Both the position numbers and the translations under genes were made by a program. Below are positions 22,465 through 34,812 of a stretch of 64,000 bases of DNA, piece by piece; the first letter of the stretch is position 1, and each line of letters opens with the position of its first letter. The DNA comes from Vitis vinifera (lineage: Eukaryota > Streptophyta > Magnoliopsida > Vitales > Vitaceae): assembly GCF_030704535.1 (NCBI RefSeq), contig NC_081821.1:8943001-9007000 (forward strand). Reading direction: 5' to 3'. The notes below the pieces were generated by a model, which worked only from the letters and a program-made list of their open reading frames with translations, ran no database searches and was not told the origin of the DNA.

Positions 22465-24290
22465 AACCAGAAATGTGCGGGGAATCTGCTTCCAATATTT
22501 ATACAGTGGTGGAGGAACCGAATGGAGCGGAAGTGACTTGTAATGCAAGTTGTGGGCGATTGACGAGAACATCAAAAATACTGAAATAGTGTGGTGTAAG
22601 AAGATGAAAAGGACCTGGAGGGTACGAAATCAGAAGAAAGAAATCAGAAATCTAGCTTTTCTAAGCTAAAGAGGTAAAGCTGAGATTCTGAGATCTTGGA
22701 AAATCTCCTCGCATTATCCCACTTGTCTCTTTCCTCTGCATATTCAATGCCACACTGCCTTTCTATATGCCCCTGCATGGTTTTGCGGTTTGAAAATGAC
22801 TTCTTTTCTTTGTATTTACTGATAATATAATAATTATTAATTTCTATTTTCCCCCACAAAAATTTAATAATTATTTTTTCATAATTTTAATGTTCACCCA
22901 TGATTTGGATGGGTACGATTTTTCCTAGATTCTTATCTCAAATGTCTAATATAATTTCGGAGTACAACCTTGTCTTATCATATGATTCGGTGGTACATTT
23001 ATTTTCTAATGGTCGGACATGCAATGTAAAGCTTTATTTATGAAGGATGAAAGCCATGGGGTCGATCAGGGGTTCTGTGTAAACTGTTGAGGGTGTTGAC
23101 CAGGGGTCAAGAGGAGAGCAGCAGACATGGGGGCGGCAGACACATCTGAGAGCGGCGGCGTCAAAAGAGGAAAGCCGCCCTGAGGAGTGACTGCAGGTGA
23201 GTGGTGTCAACTCCCAAAAATATATTTTGGTACGGCAATATCTACGTTTACGGGTCGCACCTGGGCCCACCTCCCCTGCAATTTTAATTAATATAAAAAA
23301 ACTTATTTATATTCAAGAAAAAAAGAAATTATTTCTTAAAAGAAAATTTGAGGAGAAATGGGAAAATGGGAGAGAGAGAGAGAGAGTGGGCCAGTGGGGA
23401 GTGTGGAGGGAGGCATCCAGGTGGGGGCCATGGAACGGAGGTGGAGGTGGTATTATGGTAAAATTGTAAATTTTGGTTGCTTCGCTTTAGCAAGGAAATC
23501 GTATCTGAAAGATGTGATGAAAATATGAGCAAGGTGAGCCATCAGATGGGATCGGATTGGATTGGATTGGACGGAATGATATTTGGAAAGCTTTGGTGGG
23601 GAAAGTGGGAGGAAGATTGTATTGTTGTTTCATTTCGGGGTGATTGAGATTTTCAGATTTGTGGGTCCCCTCACCATTCCACTATCATTCTCTTACCATC
23701 TCACATTTCACTCTTCTTTATAATTATGCCATTGTTCCTCGCCAAATTCATTGGGTCTCATCATTTTTTTCCTTTTTTAATTATTTGCTAGTGGGTCAGT
23801 GGGTGTGCACCCAGATCTTGCCTGGTTTGTAGCTAATGACATGTCCAGACCAAAATTTCTTTATAAGTTTATGGTAATTGGTCGGGTTTACACTACCGTA
23901 TCTTAGTTTTTTGGCACCACCAATCTTATTGTTACAATATGCGTATTCGCATATTCTTAAATTTGTTTGTATCTTTGTTCCGCAACCTAAATCGCATCAT
24001 ACATATTGAATAATTTGAATTCTTTATTCTATTGGTAATATCAATATTTTAAAATTTGGATCGAATTGATTGGTTCAACCAATCAAATCGTCAATTGGAC
24101 TAAGTTCAATTGAAACCTAATCTAATTTGGATCGTCATTTGGGTTTGATCAAAGCTTAATCCGATCCAAGTCATCATTTGGACTGAACAAGCTATTGAAT
24201 CACTATTGAATCAGACAAACTAACTATCAAATTGCTAACTCTATGAATCAATTTGTTAATTTTGGCACGAAATCCTTTATTTCCAATTTT
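22465..24290. other. Response-regulator promoter side and AT-rich spacer
   Basis: 22465-22680 should hold the response-regulator leader and core promoter. A (GA)n run lies near 23370-23388. 24050-24250 contains several short, partly inverted similar blocks built on ATTGGTTCAACCAATC, AATTTGGATCGTCATTTGG and AAGTCATCATTTGG. No open frame with recognisable content is present. Confidence 0.45.
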
Positions 24291-26640
24291 TTTTTTTTGA
24301 CAAAATGGTTGGGTTTGCTATCACAATGTGGATGAGCATTCACCTTAACCTCTTTATGGTTCATAATGATATGGGTGGATAGACAATCTAAAGCCTATTT
24401 TATTTCTATCAAATTCCGATGTAATGCTGATGGGAGGGTGACTAAAAAAAAAATCCTAAAAATAGGATACAACTACTCTCCTAGGGCAAAGCTCCATAGG
24501 AGAGAGCCTCATAATGTGATGCTTCATAGAGCATAATTTTAAGTCCTATCAAGTAAAGCACTAGAGGAGCACTATCCTGATCCATATGGGTCAATCAATT
24601 ACTCTATTTCAGCCTCACAAAAGATCACACTCATTTTTCATTTTTTCAAAAATTGAAAGGTAAAATAAGAATATTAATCAAAACAAAGCAATAAAAAATC
24701 ATGTATGAAAATTTTCACCTAAATTATCAAGTACTAAGAGAACATTAAAATATTGTATCCATTAAAATTAGGGTAGACTTAAATGAGGTTGTAGTAAGAA
24801 TCTCCTCCTTGCTACTAATATTATACTTTTTGAGGGCCTCATTGTATCCATTATAATATCTTTTTATTTTATCTTCTTAAAAGCTAAATACACTACCACT
24901 TCTTTTCTACTTAGAACTGTGCCCATAATTCAAAAAGAGCCCTCCTTTAGTCGCTCTGCTTGATTATTTTCATTCCTCAGTATTTTATCCATCTTTACTA
25001 CCCTTTCTTTTAGAATAGTAACTTGACATTCAACCATGCACAACTTCTCAAGGGCTCAAAGAGATTCCTCTAATTAGCACTTTAAAGCTTCCCTCTATTT
25101 TTTTCTCCTCCTCCTTCTATATTCCCTTGACTTGGTATTTAAGCTCCCTAACTCATCTTCTTAGGTTAGTAAACTCGGTTGTTGTTTCCTCGACTATCTT
25201 ATGCCTTTTGCCTGGTTTAAGAAGGAATGTTCCACTATCAATGAACATTATAAAAGTCAAGTACAAATAAGAATAGAAAAGTGAAAAATAAAAAGCAAAG
25301 AGAATAGAAATCTTATTTCAATGGAATTACACCTTGACACTATTCATTTTCTTCATATCTGTCTTATAAATGGAATTGCACCTCAACATTAATTATCTTT
25401 TTCATATTTGTAAATAATGTAGAGGTGACCAACTTCATTATTAGGTGAGCCGTGGCTACTCTAGATAGGGTCGGAGGATATAACAAGTTTAATAGCAACA
25501 ACAAGAAGCTCGAGTTTCACCATAAAATCAATAAATGAGCTAATGTTAAAAACTTTATTTTTTTCACTAGCTTCTAGCTTTCCATTAGTGCTTTTACTTT
25601 TATTATCCTTAGTAGCACCTTATTTTCTCTTGCTCAAAGACTTCCTTAAAGTCTCTTCCACAAGTATAGGTTCTCGATCATTTTTTTCTCTTGTTCTTTA
25701 GATTGTTTAGATTTAGAATACCTTAAGCTCAATCAAAAGAATTTCATAATCATCCCTTGATGTCTTACAATTAGGAATTTTAGGATCAATGTAGGGATAA
25801 GAGTTATCAAGCATCATTTGCAAGCTCTCTATAGTTAACACCTTGGTATAATCCTATTGTTCCAGAGGATATCAAATAACTTGATACGATCATTCAGGCA
25901 AACAAGGACCACAAAGTGAAAAACTCACCTATGAGACCTCTTATTTAGTCAAGCTTGGTGTCGAGGAATGAAAGGGCATTGTTTGGACTCTTTGCACGAG
26001 TATTCATTAATTGGTAATTACACTATGACTTTTCTGACAATTAAGGTTATCACTTAGTCACCCAATGACTATTCCAAAAAGATATGCATCCATTTGCTGA
26101 GTAAAGATATTTGAGAGAAGGTAACTTAAATGAATAAAAAAAGTGGACTTTCTAGACTACAAGGGAGATCTTGTATCACTTATCTAATACCACACAACTC
26201 ATTAATATCTTATACATGTTAGGATGTGACAAAAATAAATGCACGCCTATAAAATGTAACTCTTAGACAAGAGCAAAAAATAGTCAACTAGAGACTTGCT
26301 TAAAAATTTGCATGTGCAACGAATACTTCATTTGGACTCAAAGAGTTTGTATAAGGGGATTTTTCCAATTGGGGAAATGTAAGGTGGGTAACATCATCAT
26401 CATCATCTTAGTCAAGGAACAAACCCTTGATAGGATGCTTTAACTGTCTTTCTGCCAACTCATCATATTGACCATCCAGAGCCAATTCAAAGGTTGAGAG
26501 AGTAGTTTCAAAGCCTAGACTATGCCTTTCCACCATGGCCCCTATAAGCCAAGAAAAATCTCTGTCCATAGGTGAAGAAGGAATCTTAGCACTCTTCATA
26601 GAATGTAAACAGGAACTCAGAATTTATGACAAGAGATAGA
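24290..26640 (-). mobile_element. Strongly decayed gypsy-associated antisense-gene relative
   Basis: On the minus strand near 26120-26220 short stretches read LHFIGVHLFL and HPNMYKILMSC. These resemble LHFTQIPPAYMHPNMVRVLMGC in the antisense extra gene of the Ty3 element at 28205-38641. Lys/Glu-rich coiled-coil-like stretches follow toward 24900, again as in that gene. I infer an old, heavily broken fossil of a related Tat-lineage element or its extra gene. No LTRs or termini were recognised. It is clearly much older than its neighbour. Confidence 0.4.
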
Positions 26641-28204
26641 ATACCATAAACAATTGACCATGGAAGAAACCTTAGGAACTATTGATCCTTAACCAAAACA
26701 CCTTAGTCACATAAGTTTAAACAAATGACCATTCATATAATGAAATTACAAAAACCTAGAAAATTTATCAAACACTTCAATAGATAAAGTCAAAGAAATA
26801 CTAATGCAAGAAAGTAAAAATCCCTTACAACTAAGGAAAATGAAACTTTTAAGCTTGAGAATTAAAGGTCCAACAAGCATTGTAAGTGCCTAATGTAACA
26901 AGAATAAACAAAGCTCATTTTTTTATATGTTACTTTCCAATATTGAGACGATGCAATGATAGCACATTATTCTCAATAGCCACCAAAATTGGCAATTTTG
27001 CCATCGAACACACCTTTCATGAAAATGTCATATTTTTTTCATTCATGTTTTCATTAAAGTAAAATAAAAGTGGAAATGATAAAGGTAAATGGAAGGGTGT
27101 CGCCATGTGTCAATTAAGGTGCTTGAGTAGAGCATCTCGAGTTAAGTACTATTATTAAGTGACATTGCTCCCATCATAGTATTTTGAGTTAGGTGTGAAC
27201 TATGAGATACAATCTTGACATTCTAACTCACATTTTCCCTTACCACCTCGCTATTGAGATCGAGCCCTAAAAAACATAACATGATATAACATATTAAGAT
27301 TTATTTATAAATTTATTTATCTATGTTTCTTGGCTTCCCATTTGTTATCCTGTATGCATTAATTGGTTAGTTGAGTATACATGTTTACATCATTTACATC
27401 GTGCATAACTTGGGTATATCATAAGTTGCGTAGAAGATCCAAGTCATGGATTCCTTGTAGAGTGATAAGTATAGTTGGTTCATGGATTTTGACAATCCAT
27501 TTGAGACTGTAATGCATTTACCTCCTAATTGGAAGGATGACTTTTCTTGGTTATTGAGATAATTTTTCCATGGTAAGTACACTAGTTTATGTGATACACA
27601 CTAGACATGACCTACGGTAAATCATGACGTAAGATTATAAGTTGTCATGATTCATTAAACTACTATATTACATGGTCTCTCAACCTTTAGAGAATATTAA
27701 GTTTGTGTCAAAATCAATAGGAGGCTTTGATTTATGAGTGAGACCCTAAAGTGGTTATATATTTTTATGGATTGGGTTACTTTTGATGGAGACTTGTAGC
27801 GACAAATATTATCAATAAAGGTACCATGATATCTCATGGTATCAAGATAGTATGTCCCTTTGGGTTATCCAAAGGACATATGATCTAAAAGACTATGATC
27901 ATAGCATTTCACTTAGTGAAATTTGATATATGCTCCTTAAGACTAGATCATGTTAATTGGTTATATAATAAGAAGGATCTGTAACTTAAAGATTGGAGAG
28001 GTAATCTTGATAGGTAATAACATTACCTTGTTAGATTATGAACACCAATTTATGGGGAGTTTGTATGTAATGGATAATATGTCACAAATTCGAGTTTTGT
28101 TTCGTTATTATATATGTAGAGTACTAGAGTATAGTCGATTCTTTGTAGTGGAATGTTGAATCAATTTCAAAATTTTAAGGGAGCCAATACTATCCAATGG
28201 GACC
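26640..28204. other. AT-rich repeat-like DNA left of the LTR element
   Basis: No gene is visible. The sequence immediately left of the 5' LTR (AATACTATCCAATGGGACC) and immediately right of the 3' LTR (GGACCTATTGGTCCCCATTT) reads as one older sequence split by the retrotransposon. The style of the sequence (27280-28204 and 38642-39340) suggests an older noncoding repeat, but I could not define its ends. Confidence 0.35.
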
Positions 28205-29013
28205 TGTAAGGACCCCTCCTCCTGAGAACACGTGCCACGCACCTCATGGTGACACGTGACACGCATTACCATCCGGATCACCCCTATCCGGATACACGTG
28301 ACGCGCCTCTCATATCCGGACCGCCTCAAGGAAGTTCAAACGACACTTATAAACATAAGACATCCGGACGACTCCCACCTCATATCCGGACCGCCTCAAG
28401 AAAGTTCAAACGACACTTGTAAGCATAGAACATCCGGACGGCTTCCACAAATACATCCGGATGACCAGCATAAACCATCCGAATATAATTGTCCGAGTCA
28501 TTGACTGAAGTAAGCAAGTCTTACACGTTATCACAATAGCCTGCCATGACCCACGTTCCGCCACCTGCAGAGTGAAGGGACAAGATGAAGTGACAACAAG
28601 TCACTTCCCACGATCATTTCACATGATCACCTACCACGATCTCTAACAGCTGCATCACCTACCACGATCTCTATCAAACTGCCCGTAGGGTGATGATGGC
28701 CCTGCCACCACCTAGTGTCATCATGACAATACAAAATATCTCCCCACCATTAAAGAAGAACAAAAGCTTCTGATACTATATATATCAACCTTCACACAAA
28801 GAGGAAGGTAAGCTTGCTATACCTAGTAAAAGGCCAACTGATTTATCCCTCTCTCTAACCATGGCTGACAAAACCATCGGAGGGTGCGTCCGGACACCCC
28901 GTCCGGACGTCTTTTGCAGGTAGAACGACTGAATCAAGAACCTATATTGGTTAAGATCGTGCGTCCATCCATTTGGCAACTACGTGGATCACCAGAGACG
29001 CGAGACCTCAACA
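28205..29013 (+). repeat. 5' LTR
   Basis: Runs TGTAAGGACCCC to CCTCAACA. It contains three ACACGTG G-box/ABRE-like motifs (28228-28234, 28252-28258, 28294-28300), many TCCGGA palindromes, two tandem 70-bp units (28311-28380, 28381-28450) and a TATATATAT core at 28777-28785 that is the likely TATA box. About 97% identical to the 3' LTR by hand count. Confidence 0.95.
28311..28450 (+). repeat. Two tandem 70-bp units inside the 5' LTR
   Basis: CATATCCGGACCGCCTCAAG begins at 28311 and again at 28381, with near-identical sequence for the full 70 bp. The same pair is in the 3' LTR at 37939 and 38009, so the duplication predates this insertion. The position upstream of the TATA box suggests a promoter or enhancer repeat; that role is inference. 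Confidence 0.9.
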
Positions 29014-29014
29014 T

Positions 29015-29031
29015 TGGCGCCGTCTGTGGGA
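29015..29031 (+). other. Primer binding site
   Basis: TGGCGCCGTCTGTGGGA-type sequence lies one to two bases after the 5' LTR. The first eight bases, TGGCGCCG, match the complement of a tRNA 3' end ending CGGCGCCA. This form of primer site is typical of Tat-lineage elements. I do not assign the exact tRNA. Confidence 0.75.
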
Positions 29032-29065
29032 ATCTTTTTTATTTTTGATTCAGTCGCTAGCAAAG

Positions 29066-30739
29066 ATGGCCACACCTTCTCGAAGCCGTTCATCCGGTAG
29101 GCGAGAGGAAGATAATTCTGAATGGCGCCAAGCCATCGAAAGAAGACAGTTGGTAAGCGAACAACAACTGAAAGTTCTCCTCCAGGAAACAAAAAGATTA
29201 AGAGAAGAAAACGCGGTACTACGCATCCAGGCTTCAACTTTAGGGCCTCCTCGTCGTCAGCGTTCGAGAGGCCAAGTAGCGAATTCAAGGCCAGAACCAG
29301 AATCAATATATCCTGGGACAATAGGACTTATCCCAGAAGCATGCAACGTGAGGCCACATGAGCCACACACTCCCATGCCTCGAGCTCTCCATGAGGAAAA
29401 CTCGGACTCTACTCACTTTTCAGCAAAAAGACAACGCGATAGAAGATCTCAGTTGTCAAATTCAATGTGCGTAAGACTAGGCCCACAAGAGCCTAGGAGA
29501 CCAAGGCCACCAGTAGCCACAACCGGGGCAACGCGCCCCGATCCTATGATCAACCCCGTGGTGCAGAACGTGCTCCCGCACCGTGACCCCATGGTCACCC
29601 CCATGGTACGGAACGTTCACCCGCACCTAGCGGTACAACAAGCTGGGAGAAACCTCCCAAACGAGCCACCCATTGGCTCCATCAGCAAAAGGCTGGACGA
29701 CATGCTCTCCACGCCCTTCTGTTCCAATATCATTCATTACAAGCCCCCAAGGGGATTCCTCGTACCAAAATTTTCAACATACGATGGGACTAACGATCCC
29801 TTCGATCATATCATGTATTATCGACAGCTCATGACGCTCGATATTGGCAACGATGCACTACTATGCAAAGTGTTCCCCGCCAGCCTACAAGGGCAGGCCC
29901 TATCATGGTTTCATCGCCTGCCTCCCAACTCTGTTGGCAATTTCAGGGACCTGTCCGAAGCTTTCGTCGGGCAATACTTGTGCTCCGCTAGACACAAGCA
30001 GAACATCAGCACTCTGCAAAACATAAAAATGCAAGATAATGAATCCTTAAGGGAGTTTGTGAAGCGATTTGGTCAGGCCATACTCCAGGTAGAGGCTTGC
30101 AGCATGGACGCTATCCTACAGATCTTCAAGCGAAACATCTGTCCAGGCACTCCATTTTTCGAATCGCTAGCCAAAAAGCCTCTTACAACGATGGACGACT
30201 TGTTTAGACGTGCCAACAAGTATTCAATGCTCGAAGATGACGTGCGTGCAGCCACCCAGCAAGTTTTGGTTGCCGGACGGACATCTAGAGGTGACGCGGA
30301 AAGAAATGCTAAACCTCTGGACCGGCCAAAGCCATCCGATCGAAGGCAGGAGGGACCGAGTCTCCCGGATAGGCCGCCCCTCACGCCTATTTCCATATCA
30401 TATGAAAAACTTCTCCCCATGATCCAAAGTTTGTCCGACTTCAGGTGGCCCAGACCCCAAGGAACGGACCCATCCACAAGGGATCATAGCAAAAGGTGTG
30501 CCTTCCATAAGGAACATGGTCACATGACAGAAACATGCAGAAGCCTCCAGTATCTAATCGAGAGGCTCATCAAGGCTGGACATCTAAAGCAATACCTTCG
30601 CTCAGATGATGGAGGAAAATCCACTTCCCAACATCACCACCTTGGAGCCCCCAGGGCCCCGGCCACCCCCAAGGCCGTTATAAACTATATTAACGGAGGC
30701 CCATCCGACGAGGAGTACGACTCTAGGCGAAAAAGGTAG
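29066..30739 (+). mobile_element. gag region of the Tat element
   Basis: A long open region encoding an N-terminal Arg/Glu-rich coiled coil and then the plant retrotransposon gag domain (KFSTYDGTNDPFDHIMYYRQ, SLQGQALSWFHRLPPNSV, ESLREFVKRFGQ). A C-terminal zinc-knuckle-like CAFHKEHGHMTETC comes last. It would form the virus-like particle shell. This is part of the fossil element described above. Confidence 0.88.
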
Positions 30740-30742
30740 AAG

Positions 30743-33700
30743 TTGTTGCGGGCCGCATTAATACATGAACACATCAATTCCATCCGGCCTGGGCTAACTG
30801 GAGGGGGCCCTCGCCCCATAGATGGGACAATCATTTTCCCACCATTAGATCCCACCCGGACGCTACAGCCACATCGCGACGCCCTCATCCTGTCCCTAGA
30901 GATAGGAGACTTCGATGTAAGACGCATTTTGGTTGACCTCGGCAGCTCGGCCGATCTTGTACAAGCATTGGTCGTTAGCCGCATGGGACACAGTCTCACA
31001 GGCCTTGAAAACCCAGGACGAATCCTGTCCGGATTCAACGGATCGTCAACTACATCATTAGGAGACATTATACTGCCGATCCAAGCTGGCCCAGTCACTC
31101 TCAACGTACAATTCTCAGTGGTTCAGGAGTTGTCACCCTTCAATGTCATCTTAGGGCGCACTTGGCTACACTACATGAAAGTCATCCCTTCTACGTATCA
31201 TCAAATGGTGAGTTTTCTCACCAACGAAGGACAAATTGACCTATACGGCAGCTAGTTAGCCGCTCGCCAATGCTACTAAATAGCACGAGAAGCAGGAACC
31301 AACCAGGAGGGTGCACCCCTCCCTAAGCCCAGCCACACATGTGACCAATAGCAATTACTGGGTCCGGCAGACAAAGATCCACCGGCAGCAGATCCCTTGC
31401 AAACAATCCAAATTTCGGAGGAAAGTATTCACCTCACAAACATCAGCTCCCTCATGACACCAGAGGAGACCCAGAGCATGCAAAACGTCCTCAGACGAAA
31501 CCATGACATCTTCGCATGGACACATGTTGATATGAAGGGAATTCATCCCTCTATTACATCTCACAGGCTTAACGTCTTTCCAACTGCCAGACCCGTCCGG
31601 CAGAAGATCAAGCGCTTTCACCCGGATAGACAAAAAGTCATTCGGAACGAGATTGACAAATTGCTAGAAGCCGGATTTTCATCAGAGAAGTTGATTATCT
31701 GGATTGGTTGGCCAACGTAGTGGTGGTACCCAAAAAAGAAGGAAAATGGCGGGTTTGCGTAGATTACACCAACCTCAATAATGCATGCCCAAAAGATAGT
31801 TTTCCTTTGCCACGAATAGATCAAATTGTGGATTCCACTGTCGGGCAAGGGATGCTCTCTTTCTTGGATGCCTTCTCCGGATATCACCAGATTCCCATGT
31901 CCCCGACTGACGAGGAAAAAACAACATTCATAACGCCATACGACCTCTATTGCTACAAAGTCATGCCATTCGGACTCAAAAACGCTGGCGCCACTTATCA
32001 GAGACTGATGACAAAGATCTTCAAACCTCTGATAGGCCACACAGTAGAGGTATATGTTGATGATATCGTGGTTAAAAGCAAAACCCGAGAGGAACATGTT
32101 CTTCATCTACAATAAGTTTTTTACCTTCTGAGGAAGTATGACATGAAGCTGAATCCTTCCAAATGCGCCTTTGGCGTAAGTGTTGGCAAATTTCTAGGTT
32201 TTATGGTCAGCTAAAGAGGGATAGAGGTTTGCTCGGATCAAGTTAAGGCAGTTATGGAAACACCTCCCCCCAGGAGCAAGAAGGAATTACAGCGCCTCAC
32301 GGGCAAACTCGTCGCACTAGGGCGTTTCATAGCCCGCTTCACTGATGAATTGCGACCCTTCTTCTTGGCAATAAGAAAAGCTGGAACGAGTGGATGGACG
32401 GACAACTGTCAAAACGCTTTTGAAAAGATTAAACACTGTCTCATGCAGCCACCCATCCTGAGCAGCCCCATCCCGAAAGAAAAATTATACATGTATCTGG
32501 CTGTATCAGAGTGGGCAATCAGTGCTGTTCTATTCCGCTGTCACTCACTTAAGGAGCAGAAACCTATCTACTACATCAGCAAAGCATTGGCGGATGTAGA
32601 AACCAGGTATTCAAAAATGGAGTTGACAGCCTTAGCCCTTCGTAGCGCTGTCCAAAAGCTCCGCCCTTATTTCCAAGCCCACCCGGTGGTCCTTCTGACC
32701 GATCAACCCCTTCGCAATATTTTGCACAAGCCAGACTTAACCGGAAGAATGCTGCAATGGGCTATCGAATTAAGCGAGTTTGGAATCGAATTCCAACCCA
32801 AATTGTCCATGAAAGGCCAAGTAATGGCTGACTTCGTGCTAGAATATGCCCGAACGCCTAACCAACACCAGGAATCAAATGAAAAAGAATGGTGGACTTT
32901 GCGAGTGGATGGAGCCTCACGATCATCAGGGTCCGGAGTCGGGCTTCTGCTACAGTCCCCAATTGGGGAACACCTGGAGCAAGCCATCCGGCTGGGATTC
33001 CCTGCCTCCAACAATGAAGCAGAATATGAGGCCATCTTATCCGGATTAGACCTCGCTCTGGCCTTGTCCGTCACTAAGCTCCGGGTCTATAGCGATTCGC
33101 AACTTGTTGTAAGACACGTCGAGAAGGAATACGAGGCCAAAGATGCGCGCATGGCACGATATTTGACAAAAGTAAAGGACACCTTACAACGATTCACCGA
33201 GTGGACAATTGAAAAAATCAAAAGAACTGAAAATAGACGTGCCGACGCCTTGGCAGGCATTGCTGCCTCCCTCCCCATCAAAGAAGCCATATTGTTGCCT
33301 ATACATGTACAAACCAACTCTTCTGTCGCAGAAACCTCCACTTGCAACACCATTGAGGCAAGGCAAGCAGACAACCAAGAATGGACGAACAACATTGCAG
33401 AATACCTTCGGACAGGCACTTCGCCTAGAGATCCCAGAGAGGCACACAAGGTCCGGATACAAGCTGCCCGTTTCACCATAATCGGGGGACACTTGTATAA
33501 GCGATCCTTCACAGGACCCTACCTTCGGTGCCTAAGTCAATCAGAGGCCCAGTACGTCTTAGCTGAGTTGCATGAGGGAATATGCGAAAATCATTCAGGA
33601 GGACGATCTCTGGCACATAGAGCCCATTCACAAGGATATTATTGGCCCACGATGAAGAAGGATGCGGCAGCATATGTCAAAAAATGTGATAAATGTCAAA

Positions 33701-34407
33701 GATATGCTCTCATTCCACATATGGCATCAGAAACATTGAAACCAATATCAAGCCCATGGCCCTTCGCGCAGTGGGGCATGGACATAGTGGGACCCTTCCC
33801 AACTGCACCTGCCCAAAAGAAATTTATGCTCGTCACCACAGATTACTTCAATAAATGGGTGGAAGCTGAAGCATATGCAAGCATCAAAGACAAGGATGTC
33901 ACCAAGTTCGTATGGAAAAATATCGTCTGCCGTTTTGGAATTCCACACACCATTATAGCCGACAATGGTCCACAGTTTGATAGCATTGCATTCCGGAATT
34001 TCTGTTCGGAACTGAACATCCGGAATTCATACTCTACACCGCGTTATCCTCAAAGTAACGGGCAAGCGGAAGCCACAAACAAGACGTTAATCACTGCCTT
34101 AAAAAAAAGGCTCGAACAAGCCAAAGGAAAGTGGGTGGAAGAGTTACCCGGCGTCCTGTGGGCCTATCGAACCACACCCGGACGGCCAACAGGAAACACT
34201 CCCTTCGCCCTCGCATACGGAATGAACGCAGTCATTCCTACTGAAATAGGGTTACCCACTATCCGGACTGAGGCAGTGAAACAGGATGATGCCAGCACGG
34301 TGTTAGGAAGAAACTTGGATTGGGCAGATGAAGTAAGAGAAAGCGCAGCCATACGGATGACCGATTATCAGCAAAGGGCATCCGCCCATTACAATCGCAA
34401 AGTATGA
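30743..34407 (+). mobile_element. pol region of the Tat element (PR, RT, RNH, second RNH, INT)
   Basis: Recognisable parts in order: an aspartic protease region (about 30.9-31.25 kb); reverse transcriptase (about 31.4-32.3 kb; FLDAFSGYHQIPM, MPFGLKNAGATYQRLM, YVDDIVVKSK); Ty3-type RNase H (about 32.4-32.85 kb); a second RNase H (about 32.89-33.27 kb; RVDGASRSSGSGVGLLL, NNEAEYEAILSGLDLAL, YSDSQLVVRHVEKEYEA); and integrase (about 33.5-34.4 kb; HHCC-like region near KKCDKCQRYA, catalytic core around QWGMDIVGPFP, HTIIADNGPQFDS). No chromodomain is seen, as expected for the Tat lineage. The region is broken in a few places. Confidence 0.93.
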
Positions 34408-34812
34408 CAAAAAAGCTTCAAAAATGGTACGCTGGTACTTAGAAAAGTTTTTGAAAATACAGCTGAAACAAGGGCAGGAAAATTCCAAGCCAATTAGGAA
34501 GGACCTTATATAGTATTTAAGTCAAGTGAAAATGGAGCTTATCATCTACAAAAGCTAGACGGAACTCCATTACTCAGACCATGGAATGGGTCGAATTTAA
34601 AGCAGTATTATCAATAAAAGAAAAAGACAAGTACAAATGTCAAAAAATGTATGTTTTATTGATATTTGTGAAGTATATACAAGGAGGTCTTCGGACTACA
34701 AAAGTTACAGAAAGAAGATAGCAGCAAAGATTACAAAAAGAAAAACTGTCAGGGAGTAGGCTTGTCGAGCAGCTTTTTCTTTTCACTCGGAAGAATTGAA
34801 GGGACATCACGT

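Noticed and set aside
28311-28450. Regular repeats that could suggest a CRISPR array
   Set aside because: Only two directly adjacent 70-bp units with no spacers, inside a plant LTR.
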